NCBI GenBank assembly: GCA_037190485.1
Contig: JBBCJB010000002.1
Span: 355,119 to 419,118 of the forward strand
Origin: Parapedobacter sp037190485
Lineage (GTDB): Bacteria; Bacteroidota; Bacteroidia; Sphingobacteriales; Sphingobacteriaceae
DNA: 64,000 nucleotides
Direction of reading: 5' to 3'
Shown: one piece after another, positions 1 through 8,600 of the stretch
How the letters are laid out: each line of letters begins with the position of its first letter
Position numbering within the stretch: position 1 is the first letter of the stretch
Position numbers and translations under genes: made by a program
Notes under the pieces: model-generated
What the model saw: only the letters and a program-made list of their open reading frames with translations
Told to the model about the DNA's origin: nothing
Database searches by the model: none

Positions 1-495
1 CTGCTTCACGGACACCGACGCAATCGGCTTTCCGCCCCTATCGGTCACGGTTCCCGAAGCGGTGAATGGCTGGTGTTCGGCGTTTTCCCACAGGACAGGC
101 GCCTCCCTGTTCGCCGTCACATCGCCCAGGCCCGAGCGGACCACCCGTGGCCTGATGGAAATGGAATGATCCGTGATGGTGTAGTTGAAGGGCGAGCCTT
201 CGAAGACGGCGTCCAGTGCCTCCGCCAAGCTGGCGTTTCTCACCTGGACACTGAGCTTGGGTGCCCTTTTGAGCGCATCCGAATCGATCAGGAAATTCAA
301 TCCGCTCTGCTGGCGCAATGCACCGATGATGGTTTCCAGTGGAGCGTTGCGGAAAGAGAGCGTGTAGGATTGCGCGTTTACGCTGGCCGCAGCATGTAAA
401 AAGAACAATGTACTGAAAAGAATCGTAAGCTTCATTGCCAATAATATGGTGCCATAGCGTCGTGATCCATCCTTGTTTTGAATGGTAATATTCAT
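1..495 (-). CDS. SusC/RagA-type TonB-dependent receptor, N-terminal part (runs off window)
   Basis: This is the first 165 codons of an outer-membrane receptor whose rest lies beyond base 1. The start MNITIQNKDG is followed by a membrane-type signal segment (about residues 21-41, MKLTILFSTLFFLHAAASVNAQ region). An STN domain follows (about 43-120, with TLSFRNAPLETIIGALRQQSG), and then the beginning of a carboxypeptidase-regulatory-like domain (FTASGTVTDRGGKPIASVSV). The STN domain is typical of receptors that signal to a FecR anti-sigma factor, and FecR and an ECF sigma gene lie directly upstream on the same strand. An internal ATG at 435 would shorten the leader by 20 codons. I prefer 495 because long basic leaders are usual in this family. 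The substrate cannot be told. Confidence 0.85.
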   Translation of the reverse strand, partial: MNITIQNKDGSRRYGTILLAMKLTILFSTLFFLHAAASVNAQSYTLSFRNAPLETIIGALRQQSGLNFLIDSDALKRAPKLSVQVRNASLAEALDAVFEGSPFNYTITDHSISIRPRVVRSGLGDVTANREAPVLWENAEHQPFTASGTVTDRGGKPIASVSVKQ

Positions 496-509
496 AAATT
501 TGCGTTGTT

Positions 510-521
510 AGGTAATACAAT
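510..521 (-). promoter_or_regulatory. 12-base motif upstream of SusC, shared with the second FecR gene
   Basis: The 12-mer ATTGTATTACCT lies about 15 bases before the SusC start. The identical 12-mer occurs on the plus strand at 4644-4655, about 20 bases before the other FecR start. Both genes belong to ECF sigma-controlled systems. It could be an ECF promoter part, a leader element or chance. Function is inferred only. Confidence 0.3.
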
Positions 522-564
522 TAGTTTATTTGTTCTGACAAAAGGGTAGAGCCTGACTGATCGG

Positions 565-589
565 CCGGAGGTGCTGGTACCACTTCCGG
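565..589. other. Nine-pair hairpin between FecR and SusC
   Basis: The sequence CCGGAGGTG, a seven-base loop, then CACTTCCGG can form a nine-pair stem with one G-T wobble. Read on the plus strand it is followed by TCTTTTT and would look like a terminator, but no plus-strand gene ends here. In the minus-strand FecR-to-SusC transcript no U-run follows. It could act in RNA processing or differential stability, or stop antisense transcription. Confidence 0.35.
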
Positions 590-626
590 TCTTTTTCGCG
601 CTACCGAAATCGGGGTTGGTATTGGT

Positions 627-1901
627 CTATTCGCTGATTTTCAACCTCCTTCCATCTAGTTCGAACGTTATTCCACTCACTTCCTCAATCAGGGTCAGCA
701 CCTGCGACAGCGGCACATCACGGCTGATTTCGCCATAAAGCGCCTTGTCGGGCACCGATCCGAAATCGACATCGATGTCGTACCAGCGCTGTAGCTGCAG
801 CAGGATTTCGCGTAGGCTGATGTGATGGAAAAGGAACTGGTTATTGTCTTTCCAACCCACGAACGAAGAAACATCGACTTGCTGCGCCGTGAATGTGCCG
901 TTATGCAACACCGCTTGCTCTCCGGGAGACAATACCACCGGCTCATCCGATATCGGCGATCCCGGGCCTGTCTGGACGGGACGACTGGCGGGCAATAGGC
1001 GTACCTTGCCTTCCACCAGGGTCGTTTTCGTGGCCGACTCATCCGGATATGCGGAGATGTTGAACTGGGTACCGAGGACCTCGACCGTCTGCCCCGGCGT
1101 CAAGACCCTGAACGGTAGACGTTCGGCTGTCGGCTTTCGGTTTTCGGCTTTCGGCCCCTTTCCGGCTGCCAACGGGTGGTTGCCGATGGCCGACGGCCGG
1201 CTGCTGACAGCAAAAAACGCTTCGCCTTCCAAAATCACATCCCTTGAGTCGCCGCTGAAGCGACTTGGGTATTTCAACGTGCTATTCGCATTGAGCCAGA
1301 CTTGGGATCCGTCCGGGAGGGTTACTTGGTAGGTGCCGCCCTTGGGGGTTGTTATTGAATTAAGGATAGGTTTTTCATTCTCCATTCTTAATTCTTCATT
1401 CCCCATTACCCAACTACCGTCTGTATAGGTGATGTCTTCGGTTCCAACCACGATGCCGGTTTGGGCTTCGTCCAGGTGTATTACACGGCCGTCGGCCAGC
1501 GTCAATGTCGCGCGGTTGCCGCCGGGCAGGATTTCTTCGGCAGCGACGCTATCGACTGGCGACAGCCGACTATCGACCAGCAGCAGCCACCCGCCAATGG
1601 CCAATGCAAGGACGGCTACCGCCGCGGCATAAGGGATCATTCGACGCAGTGCCGGTTTCTGCCGTCCATCATATTGCTCGCGGATTTGCTGAAACTCGGC
1701 CTCGTCGTCGATGCGCGCCAGGTCATGGATATAGTCGGCACCGGAATCGGTCAATAACTCGTTATAGAGTGCCCTATTCTCGTTGGATTCAGCCAGCCAA
1801 TCGTCCAGTTCCCGATCCTCGTCGGGGGACAATTGACCCGTCATCCGCCGGGCGATCAGCTGCCCCATCCGAATTGCCCTATCTTCCTCCTCGTCCGCCA
1901 T
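627..1901 (-). CDS. FecR-family anti-sigma factor with in-frame repeat inserts
   Basis: A 424-residue inner-membrane anti-sigma regulator. The N-terminal cytoplasmic part (1-85) should bind the ECF sigma factor encoded upstream at 1999-2598. One membrane segment lies at about 91-108 (AAAVAVLALAIGGWLLLV). The periplasmic FecR domain spans about 185-300 (YQVTLPDGSQVWLNANSTLKYPS, EVLGTQFNISAYPDE), and a DUF4974-like C-terminal domain follows (355-424). The protein is longer than usual because of inserts at about residues 109-118, 166-181 and 233-261. Each is encoded by simple repeat-like DNA and breaks the normal FecR pattern; for example, GEAFFAV is separated from PFRVLTPG by about 30 residues. 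It should receive the signal from the STN domain of the adjacent receptor. Whether the inserts are tolerated is unknown, but the frame is intact. Confidence 0.88.
   Translation of the reverse strand: MADEEEDRAIRMGQLIARRMTGQLSPDEDRELDDWLAESNENRALYNELLTDSGADYIHDLARIDDEAEFQQIREQYDGRQKPALRRMIPYAAAVAVLALAIGGWLLLVDSRLSPVDSVAAEEILPGGNRATLTLADGRVIHLDEAQTGIVVGTEDITYTDGSWVMGNEELRMENEKPILNSITTPKGGTYQVTLPDGSQVWLNANSTLKYPSRFSGDSRDVILEGEAFFAVSSRPSAIGNHPLAAGKGPKAENRKPTAERLPFRVLTPGQTVEVLGTQFNISAYPDESATKTTLVEGKVRLLPASRPVQTGPGSPISDEPVVLSPGEQAVLHNGTFTAQQVDVSSFVGWKDNNQFLFHHISLREILLQLQRWYDIDVDFGSVPDKALYGEISRDVPLSQVLTLIEEVSGITFELDGRRLKISE
1119..1205. repeat. In-frame short repeat insert in FecR (gccgaaagcc type)
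   Basis: Minus-strand DNA here is built of repeated GCCGAAAGCC / CCGAAAACCG / GCCGACAGCC units plus GGCCGACGGCC. It encodes Ser/Pro/Lys/Asn-rich residues 233-261 in the middle of the FecR domain. Similar units (TCGGCAATCGGCC, GCTGTCGGC) occur near 35555-35590. The order and length suggest inserted non-coding repeat DNA read in frame. Confidence 0.5.
1359..1406. repeat. In-frame AT-rich repeat insert in FecR (attaagaat type)
   Basis: Minus-strand GAATGAAGAATTAAGAATGG followed by AGAATGAAAAACC encodes residues about 166-181. The stretch is far more AT-rich than the surrounding gene and consists of near-repeats of GAATGAAGAAT/TTAAGAATG. It looks like intergenic repeat DNA captured inside the frame, just before the conserved YQVTLPDG block. 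Confidence 0.5.
1548..1577. repeat. In-frame short repeat insert in FecR (gtcgatagtc type)
   Basis: Minus-strand GTCGATAGTCGGCTGTCGCC followed by AGTCGATAGC encodes VDSRLSPVDS directly after the membrane segment. The repeated GTCGATAG and GGCTGTCG units resemble those in the other insert at 1119-1205. Confidence 0.4.
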
Positions 1902-1998
1902 GCGTGTTTTCTTTTTCGCTTATACCGTGCGGACGGAAAAAGGGATTAAAGGAGATGACAACGAATCTTTAAGTCATTGTTTTTCAGTGCGAAAATTT

Positions 1999-2598
1999 TC
2001 AATCACTAAACCACCACGCTACGGCTGCGGTGACGATGATGGGCAATCGGCTGGAGGAAAGCAGTTGGCGCAGCAAGGCGAGGCCGCGGCGTTTCTGGAA
2101 TTTGACGGTGTTGACCGAGAGGTTGAGGGCATCGGCGGCTTCTTGGTTGGACTTTTCCTGCAGGTAGGTCATGTTGATGATTTTGCCGGCCTGTTCCGGG
2201 AGGGCATCGATGGCGCGGTACAGTTGCATCATCGCCTCGGCCCGGGTGATCTCGTGTAGGTAGCTGGCCTGTAGGGTTTCCTGTCGCTGGGTGAACTCCA
2301 ACTGACGCTCACCGGCGTGCGAGGCTGCGGACCGGAAGTTCGCGCAGCCGTTGTGCACAGCTTGGTACAGGTAAGCTTTCAACTGCCGTAGGCTTTCGAA
2401 ATCGGGCCGATTTTCCCACAACTTGAGCATCACGGCCGAAACGATGTCCTTGGCGTCTTCCAAGTCGGGCACGAACTTGGCCGCAAACAGGCACAGGGGC
2501 TTGTAATGCCAGAAGAACACCCTCGAAAAAGCCTGTTCCTCGCCTTTCCGCAAGCGGAACAACACGTCCTTTTCTTCGGCAGGAGCCATGCTTTTCAT
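1999..2598 (-). CDS. ECF sigma-70 factor (FecI-like)
   Basis: A 199-residue sigma factor of the extracytoplasmic-function type. Region 2 (about 15-85) includes FVPDLEDAKDIVSAVMLKLWENRPDFES, for core binding and the -10 element. Region 4 (about 130-185) contains ALPEQAGKIINMTYLQEKSNQEAADALNLSVNTVKFQKRRGLALLR, a helix-turn-helix for the -35 element. The C-terminus ends in a short hydrophobic tail (LPIIVTAAVAWWFSD), a feature seen in many Bacteroidota ECF factors. It lies 97 bases upstream of the FecR gene on the same strand and should be held by it until the SusC receptor signals. ATG codons at 2598 and 2589 are both possible starts. Confidence 0.88.
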   Translation of the reverse strand: MKSMAPAEEKDVLFRLRKGEEQAFSRVFFWHYKPLCLFAAKFVPDLEDAKDIVSAVMLKLWENRPDFESLRQLKAYLYQAVHNGCANFRSAASHAGERQLEFTQRQETLQASYLHEITRAEAMMQLYRAIDALPEQAGKIINMTYLQEKSNQEAADALNLSVNTVKFQKRRGLALLRQLLSSSRLPIIVTAAVAWWFSD

Positions 2599-2675
2599 CC
2601 GTTTACACCGTATATCGTTAATCCAAAGTTCGGGTATTCGGATGGGAAAAAGAAATTAAGTTGGCAGAAATTCCA

Positions 2676-3689
2676 TTATTGGAGTAGCGGAATCACCTGG
2701 GTGCCGATCAAGTCGATCGAGCGCATCAGCTGCTCGTGGCTGAGCCCGGCATTGTCCATCTGGAACGTGAAGCGGTCCACGCCGCCCAACGCCTCGCTAT
2801 GCCTCAACAGTTTTGCGGCTACGTGCTCCGGGTCACCGACCACGAGTGCACCTTTCGGGGAATTCTGCGCGTCGAAACTGTGCCGGGTAACCGGCGGCCA
2901 CCCGCGTTCCTTCCCGAGTTTGGTCCACAGCTCGGCATAGCCCGGAAAATAGTCGGCAATGGCCTGCTCGTCGCTCGTGGCCACGTATCCGGGCGAATGC
3001 AGGCCGACCGAAAGCGCCTCGGGGGCAAAACCCGCCTTGCGCCCAGCCTCCCGGTAAAGGTCTACCAACGGACGGAAGCGCGCGGTGTCGCCACCGATGA
3101 CGGCAACCATGAGGGGCAGCCCGAGGCTTCCCGCCCGCACAAACGATGCGGGAGTACCCCCGACGCCTAGCCAGATGGGAAGTTCCGGCTGGACAGACCT
3201 GGGGTATACGGGCTGGTTTTCCAGCGCCGGCCTGAATCTCCCCGACCAGGTAACGAATTCCTGTTCGCGGATTTTCAACAGCAATTCCAGCTTTTCCTTG
3301 AACAGCGCATCGTAATCGTGGAGGTTATACCCGAACAACGGATACGCCTCTACGGCGGAACCCCGCCCCACGACCAATTCTGCACGCCCCTTGGAAATCA
3401 GGTCCAAGGTGGCGAAGCTTTGATAGACCCGCACCGGATCGGATGTGCTGAGTACGGTGACGGCGCTGGTGAGCCGGATGTTTGTTGTCCGTGCGGCCGC
3501 GGCGGCCAGGATCACGGCGGGCGCCGAGTCCAGGAATTCCTTTTTGTGGTGTTCGCCGATGCCGTAGATGGCGAGGCCCGCTTGATCGGCCTTGACGATC
3601 CGATCCAGGAGCTGCTCCATGGCGTCGACGCTGCTGAGCGTGTTGCTTCCGTACATGGCGGAGGCGAAACTATCGATTCCTATTTCCAT
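2676..3689 (-). CDS. LLM-class (luciferase-like) flavin-dependent oxidoreductase
   Basis: A 337-residue TIM-barrel flavin monooxygenase of the bacterial-luciferase family. Recognisable parts are the N-terminal strand MEIGIDSFA, YGIGEHHKKEFLDSAPAVILAAAAARTTNIRL (about 42-73), RVYQSFATLDLISKGRAELVVGRGSAVEAYPLFGY (about 87-120) and LPIWLGVGGTPASFVRAGSLGLPLMVAVIGG (about 169-200). Such enzymes use FMNH2 or F420H2-type reduced flavin; in Bacteroidota FMN is the likely cofactor. The substrate is not predictable. It is monocistronic, between the two ECF systems, with 78 bases to the sigma factor downstream and 137 bases to the one upstream. Confidence 0.85.
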   Translation of the reverse strand: MEIGIDSFASAMYGSNTLSSVDAMEQLLDRIVKADQAGLAIYGIGEHHKKEFLDSAPAVILAAAAARTTNIRLTSAVTVLSTSDPVRVYQSFATLDLISKGRAELVVGRGSAVEAYPLFGYNLHDYDALFKEKLELLLKIREQEFVTWSGRFRPALENQPVYPRSVQPELPIWLGVGGTPASFVRAGSLGLPLMVAVIGGDTARFRPLVDLYREAGRKAGFAPEALSVGLHSPGYVATSDEQAIADYFPGYAELWTKLGKERGWPPVTRHSFDAQNSPKGALVVGDPEHVAAKLLRHSEALGGVDRFTFQMDNAGLSHEQLMRSIDLIGTQVIPLLQ

Positions 3690-3826
3690 TGTATGTCTTA
3701 GTGCCTACTTCATTACTTAATACTTCTGGGCTATCCGGATGCAAAGTTGCAATAAATGGCGCACAGCCAACGTAGACAAATGTCAACAAATCGCTTGGTT
3801 TATCGCGAAGCGATTGGCGTGAAAAC

Positions 3827-4435
3827 CTATACGTGGAACGGGTACTCTGAAAATAAAGAGAGTACCGCCAACCCAACGGTGTAGCTCACGTGCTCGCGCA
3901 TGTTCGCACTTACGTACTTGCGGATAAATGCGGATGCCTTGACAATCTGGTCCTTCACGGTGTTCTTGGAAATGGCCAAGCGCTCGGCGATTTCCTCGTG
4001 CGAGAGGCCCTCGTTGCGGCTTAAGCGGAAAACCAGTTGCCGTTGCGACGGGAGCTTGGAAACGGCTTCTTCATACAGGCCTTGGAGCTCGCCAAAGAAA
4101 TAACCTTCTTCCAATTCGTTGTGTTGGGCCGATTGGCTCCGGCAAACGAATGCCCGCATGTCTTGGTCATAGGTGGCCCGCTTCAATTGGTTGAAAATCG
4201 TATTCCGGGCGATGCGGTAAATGTAGGCCTTGATGCCCTGGTTGGCATCCAGCGAATGCCGGTGCGCCCAGACAGCCCCGAAGACATCCTGCACCACATC
4301 TTCGGCAGGCTCCTTGGACTTGAAATACCGGTATGCATACCCGTAGATGTCTTGGTGCAGCAAGTCAAAGCACGTTCGGAACGCCGTCGAATCGCCGACC
4401 GCTATACCTTGTGTTATGGCATTCCAATCATCCAT
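3827..4435 (-). CDS. ECF sigma-70 factor for the divergent FecR-SusC-SusD operon
   Basis: A 202-residue ECF sigma factor. Region 2 (about 22-90) has YRYFKSKEPAEDVVQDVFGAVWAHR followed by IKAYIYRIARNTIFNQLKR. Region 4 (about 130-185) has KLPSQRQLVFRLSRNEGLSHEEIAERLAISKNTVKDQIVKASAFIRK. A hydrophobic C-terminal tail follows (YTVGLAVLSLFSEYPFHV), like the other sigma factor in the window. It is transcribed away from the FecR gene at 4676, with 240 bases between the starts, so it is the probable partner of that FecR and the driver of the SusCD genes. Confidence 0.88.
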   Translation of the reverse strand: MDDWNAITQGIAVGDSTAFRTCFDLLHQDIYGYAYRYFKSKEPAEDVVQDVFGAVWAHRHSLDANQGIKAYIYRIARNTIFNQLKRATYDQDMRAFVCRSQSAQHNELEEGYFFGELQGLYEEAVSKLPSQRQLVFRLSRNEGLSHEEIAERLAISKNTVKDQIVKASAFIRKYVSANMREHVSYTVGLAVLSLFSEYPFHV

Positions 4436-4643
4436 CAGCTGTTTGGATCGTTTTATTTTTCCACGCCCCCACTCGCTTACCCAATTGAGTTTAAAACCGG
4501 TTCATAAAATTGGTCGCGCGACGTAAATGTAGCGACAAACTTGATCAATGCAAAATAAAAAGTTACGCAATCGTTTGCGTCCGTCGATTTGGGGCACCGC
4601 TAAAAAAAAATGCTTTTCGGCAATCGTCCCCCTGTCGCGATTG

Positions 4644-4655
4644 ATTGTATTACCT
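4644..4655 (+). promoter_or_regulatory. 12-base motif upstream of FecR, shared with the first SusC leader
   Basis: ATTGTATTACCT lies 20 bases before the FecR start at 4676 and matches exactly the motif at 510-521 (minus) before the other ECF-linked SusC gene. The copy is in the same orientation relative to the gene. Role unproven. Confidence 0.3.
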
Positions 4656-4675
4656 CATAAAACACGGGTTGGAAT

Positions 4676-5671
4676 ATGACTGAACGTCCCATAAAACTAC
4701 TGTTTCAAAAGTTCCTTGACGGAGCCTGTACCGACGAGGAAATCACCCTGTTGCTGGATTACATCCGTAATGCCGACAATCCGGATGACATACCGGGTGT
4801 CGAAGAAGTGCGCGCAATGTTCCCCGAGGCAACGCGTATGGACAGCCAAGCGGCTGAACGCATCTTCAACGACATCATGCTGCGACATGCGGACCCCGGT
4901 CGCCCCATTCGACGCCTCAACGGCTTGCGTACCTTCATCCGCTCGTCAAGGGCCATGGCGGCGAGCATCGCGCTACTGTTCACCGTGACCGTGGCGGGGT
5001 ATTTCCTGTTCTGGCCACAGCGCGTCGCCTATACCACCCCTTACGGGCGGGTGGATACCTTGAGGTTGGACGACGGCTCCGTCATCACGCTCAACGCCAA
5101 TACCACGGTATCGATCAGCAAAACATTCGCAACGGCAAGGCGACGCGAGGTCTGGATATCGGGCGAAGCGTTTTTTCAGGTGGCCCACGACGCCGAAAAA
5201 CCGTTCGTGGTACATACCGAACGGGGTATGGATATCGAAGTGTTGGGTACCGCATTCAACGTGAATGCGCGTACACACGAAGCCACGGTGGTGCTTAGCC
5301 AAGGCAGCGTGGCGGCTACCCTGGGCAAGCAGGTACACCGGCTAAAGCCAGGCGAAATGATCCAACTGCCGGCCAACGCAAAAGCCATGACCGTGACCCC
5401 GACCGACACCCTCTATTATGCTTCTTGGCGACATCATTTGCTGGCCTTCAAGGACGAAACGCTGCGCCATGTGGCCAACACCATCCATGACCGGTATGGA
5501 TATGAGCTGCTATTCGCCGATGCAGCCACCGAACAGCTACGCTTTACCGGATCGGTACCCGCCGACGACCTGGACATGGCGTTGAATATGATCGCGCTGG
5601 CCTTTGAACTGGCCATCGAAAAAACAGGCAACGAATTGCACCTTAAAAAAAGAAACACGTCAAACAACTAA
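4676..5671 (+). CDS. FecR-family anti-sigma factor
   Basis: A 331-residue membrane anti-sigma factor of ordinary length. The N-terminal sigma-binding part is at 1-90. One membrane helix lies at about 93-113 (AMAASIALLFTVTVAGYFLF). The FecR domain spans about 118-215, with TPYGRVDTLRLDDGSVITLNANTTV, ISGEAFFQVAHDAEKPFVV and IEVLGTAFNVNA. A DUF4974-like C-terminal domain is at about 250-325. The gene begins the plus-strand unit FecR-SusC-SusD, with 25 bases to the receptor start. The divergent sigma factor is its likely client. No inserts are seen, in contrast to the FecR at 627-1901. Confidence 0.9.
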   Translation: MTERPIKLLFQKFLDGACTDEEITLLLDYIRNADNPDDIPGVEEVRAMFPEATRMDSQAAERIFNDIMLRHADPGRPIRRLNGLRTFIRSSRAMAASIALLFTVTVAGYFLFWPQRVAYTTPYGRVDTLRLDDGSVITLNANTTVSISKTFATARRREVWISGEAFFQVAHDAEKPFVVHTERGMDIEVLGTAFNVNARTHEATVVLSQGSVAATLGKQVHRLKPGEMIQLPANAKAMTVTPTDTLYYASWRHHLLAFKDETLRHVANTIHDRYGYELLFADAATEQLRFTGSVPADDLDMALNMIALAFELAIEKTGNELHLKKRNTSNN

Positions 5672-5696
5672 TTTCAAACAATAAACAAGCTCTTGC

Positions 5697-8600
5697 ATGA
5701 AAGCAACACTACGAATCTTCCCCCTAGTGGCATGCCTTGCACTGATGTGCGCAGGGCCACGTATCGCGGCATCGCAGCAGTACGCCATGGTAAAAACCCC
5801 CAATCTTGTGCAAAAGATCCGGTTCAGCGACTTCTTGACATCGCTGGAGCAGAAATTCGATGTACGCGTCAATTACAACACCACGCTCATCGGCACGAAA
5901 CAGTTGCTCGCTCCGGACATCACGGGCGTGAACAAGGCAGCCCTGCCCCAATTCCTCAACCAGCTGCTGGCGGGCCATGGGCTTTATGTGGAACAGGTCA
6001 ACGAGAAATTCCTGGTCATCAGACCCGTCAGGGCCACCCCTGAAGGCAAAACGGCAGCACACCTGCCCACCGGCACGACCCAAGGGGCCATCCAACACCA
6101 GGTGTCGGGCCACGTGAGCGATGCGGCCGACGGCACGTCGATAGCCGGGGCAAGCATATCGGTAAAGGGCACCAGCCTGGGCACCAAAACCGACGAAAAC
6201 GGCAACTATCGCCTAAGTGGCCTCCCCGGAAACGACACGTTGGTCTTCAGCTACCTCGGGTACCGCACCCAGGAGATCGCCGTGCTGGGGCAGTCGACGA
6301 TCAATGTCAGGCTTGGCCTGGCGGAAGACGTCTTGGAAGAAGTGGTGGTAACGGCATTGGGGTTGAAACGCGAACAGAAAGCCTTGGGTTATGCGGTGCA
6401 GGCCATCAAAGGCGACGACCTGAACCGGGTACGGGGGGTGGATGTGGGCACCACGCTCACGGGCCGCATCGCCGGCCTACGTGTTTTTAACAGCACCGAA
6501 TTCAATGCGACACCATCCATCCAGCTGCGCGGCATGACACCGATCCTGGTGGTGGATGGGGTAGCCTACGAAAACATGACACTCCGCGATATTCCCACGG
6601 ACAACATCGAGAACATCTCGGTACTGAAAGGGGCCACGGCCACGGCCTTGTACGGCAGTATGGGTGCCGGCGGCGCGATCATGGTCACCACCAAGAAAGG
6701 CTTGGGCGAAAAGGGCGTGGAAATCGCCGTGACCTCCAACAACATGTTCTTTGCGGGCTACCTGGCGCTACCCGATGTACAATCGTCTTACTCGGCCGGA
6801 TATGGCGGCAAATACAACACGGATGACGAAGTCTGGGGCGACAAGCTCGACATCGGCCGGATGTACCGGCAATGGAACCCGCTCACCAAGCAGCTGGATG
6901 ACGAGCCCACCGAATTGACCTCTCGGGGCAAGAACAACTTCCGGAACTTCCTGGAGCCGGGCGTGATTTCCAACAACGCGGTGAGCTTCACCACGCAGGG
7001 CGAAAACGGCAGCATCCGTACGTCCATCAGCCACGTGTACAACAAAGGGCAGTATCCCAACACCAAGCTGAACATGACCAACATCTCGGTATCGGGCGAA
7101 ACCAAGATCTCGGAGAAAATCAACCTGGAAAGCCGCCTGGGTTACAACCGCCGCTTCGCACCGAACGATTTCGGCGCGGGATACAATAACCAGGGATACA
7201 TCTACAACATCCTGGTGTGGACCGGCCCGGAATACGACCTGATGCAATACAAAGATTACTGGGTCATCGAAAACGAAAAACAGAACTGGCACTATGCCGC
7301 TTGGTACGACAACCCCTACCTGGCGGCCCACGAAAAACTGAGCTCGGAGCTGATCAACAAACTGAATGCGGCCGTGACGCTCAACTACCAGATGACCGAT
7401 TGGGGCAAATTCATGCTCCGTAGCGGGTATGATTATTACGGCAACACCTTGGAACAACGGAATCCGATGGGGATCTTCGGCACCCGCGGCGGATTCTCAG
7501 GCTACGACAACCGGGGGAAATATTGGGCCAGGAAACAGGATGGCTTCGGCACCACCAACGACCTGATCTTCGTGGCCAACAAGGAATTCGGCGACTTTAC
7601 GGTAGACGGGCTCGCCGGTGCGGCCATCTTCTACCGGCAGGACAACATCCTGACGGCATCGACCGTAAACGGCCTATCCATCCCCGGTTTCTATTCGCTG
7701 CGCAACTCGATAGGCCCGGTGAGCGGCGTGGAAGCCGAAACGAAGGAAATGGTGAACAGTACGTATGCCCGGCTGTCGCTGGCCTGGCGCAATGCGCTTT
7801 TCGTGGAAGCCACCGGCCGTAACGACTGGTCTTCCGTCTTGCCGAAAGAAAACCGCTCCTTCTTCTACCCATCCGTATCGGGCAGTGCGGTGGTTTCCGA
7901 ATTCCTCGGCGACGCCAGGCCCAATTGGCTATCGCTCCTGAAAGTGCGCGGATCGTGGGCCATCACCAAAGAGGTGCCTTCGCCCTACGAAATCAAACAG
8001 GCCTTCGGCGTAACGGCCAACGTGTGGAACGGCATGTCTACGGGATCCTATTCAAGCGTGATCCGGGACTATTCGATATCGCCGACGCAACGGGACAGCT
8101 GGGAAGTCGGGGTGGAATTCTCGGCCTTGCAGCAGCGGCTGTTTGGTGACTACACCTATTACACCCGCAAGCTGCACAACATCAAGAGCAACATCAATGA
8201 CGCAAATTACAATAACATTTCGCATACCACGGGTTTCAGGGCCCGGCTCATCAACCTGCAGGAAGAACGGCTGACCCGTGGGCATGAAATCTCATTGGGC
8301 GGCATCCCGGTCAGGAACGCCGATTTCCAATGGACGGTGAGCGGGAACCTGTCGCAGAACCTGGAGTACTACCACAAATTGGACGCGGAATACACGCCGG
8401 ATGAACTATACATCCAGGTGGGCATGCGTACCGACCATTACGCTGCCCGCGATTGGGAACGCACGCCGGATGGCCAGATCATCCACAACAGCGCGGGCAT
8501 GCCCATCAGTGCCGTACACGCCAGTCGTTTATTTGGCTACTCCGCGCCGAAATGGTTCTGGGGGTTGACGAACGACTTCCGTTACCGTGATTTCAACCTG

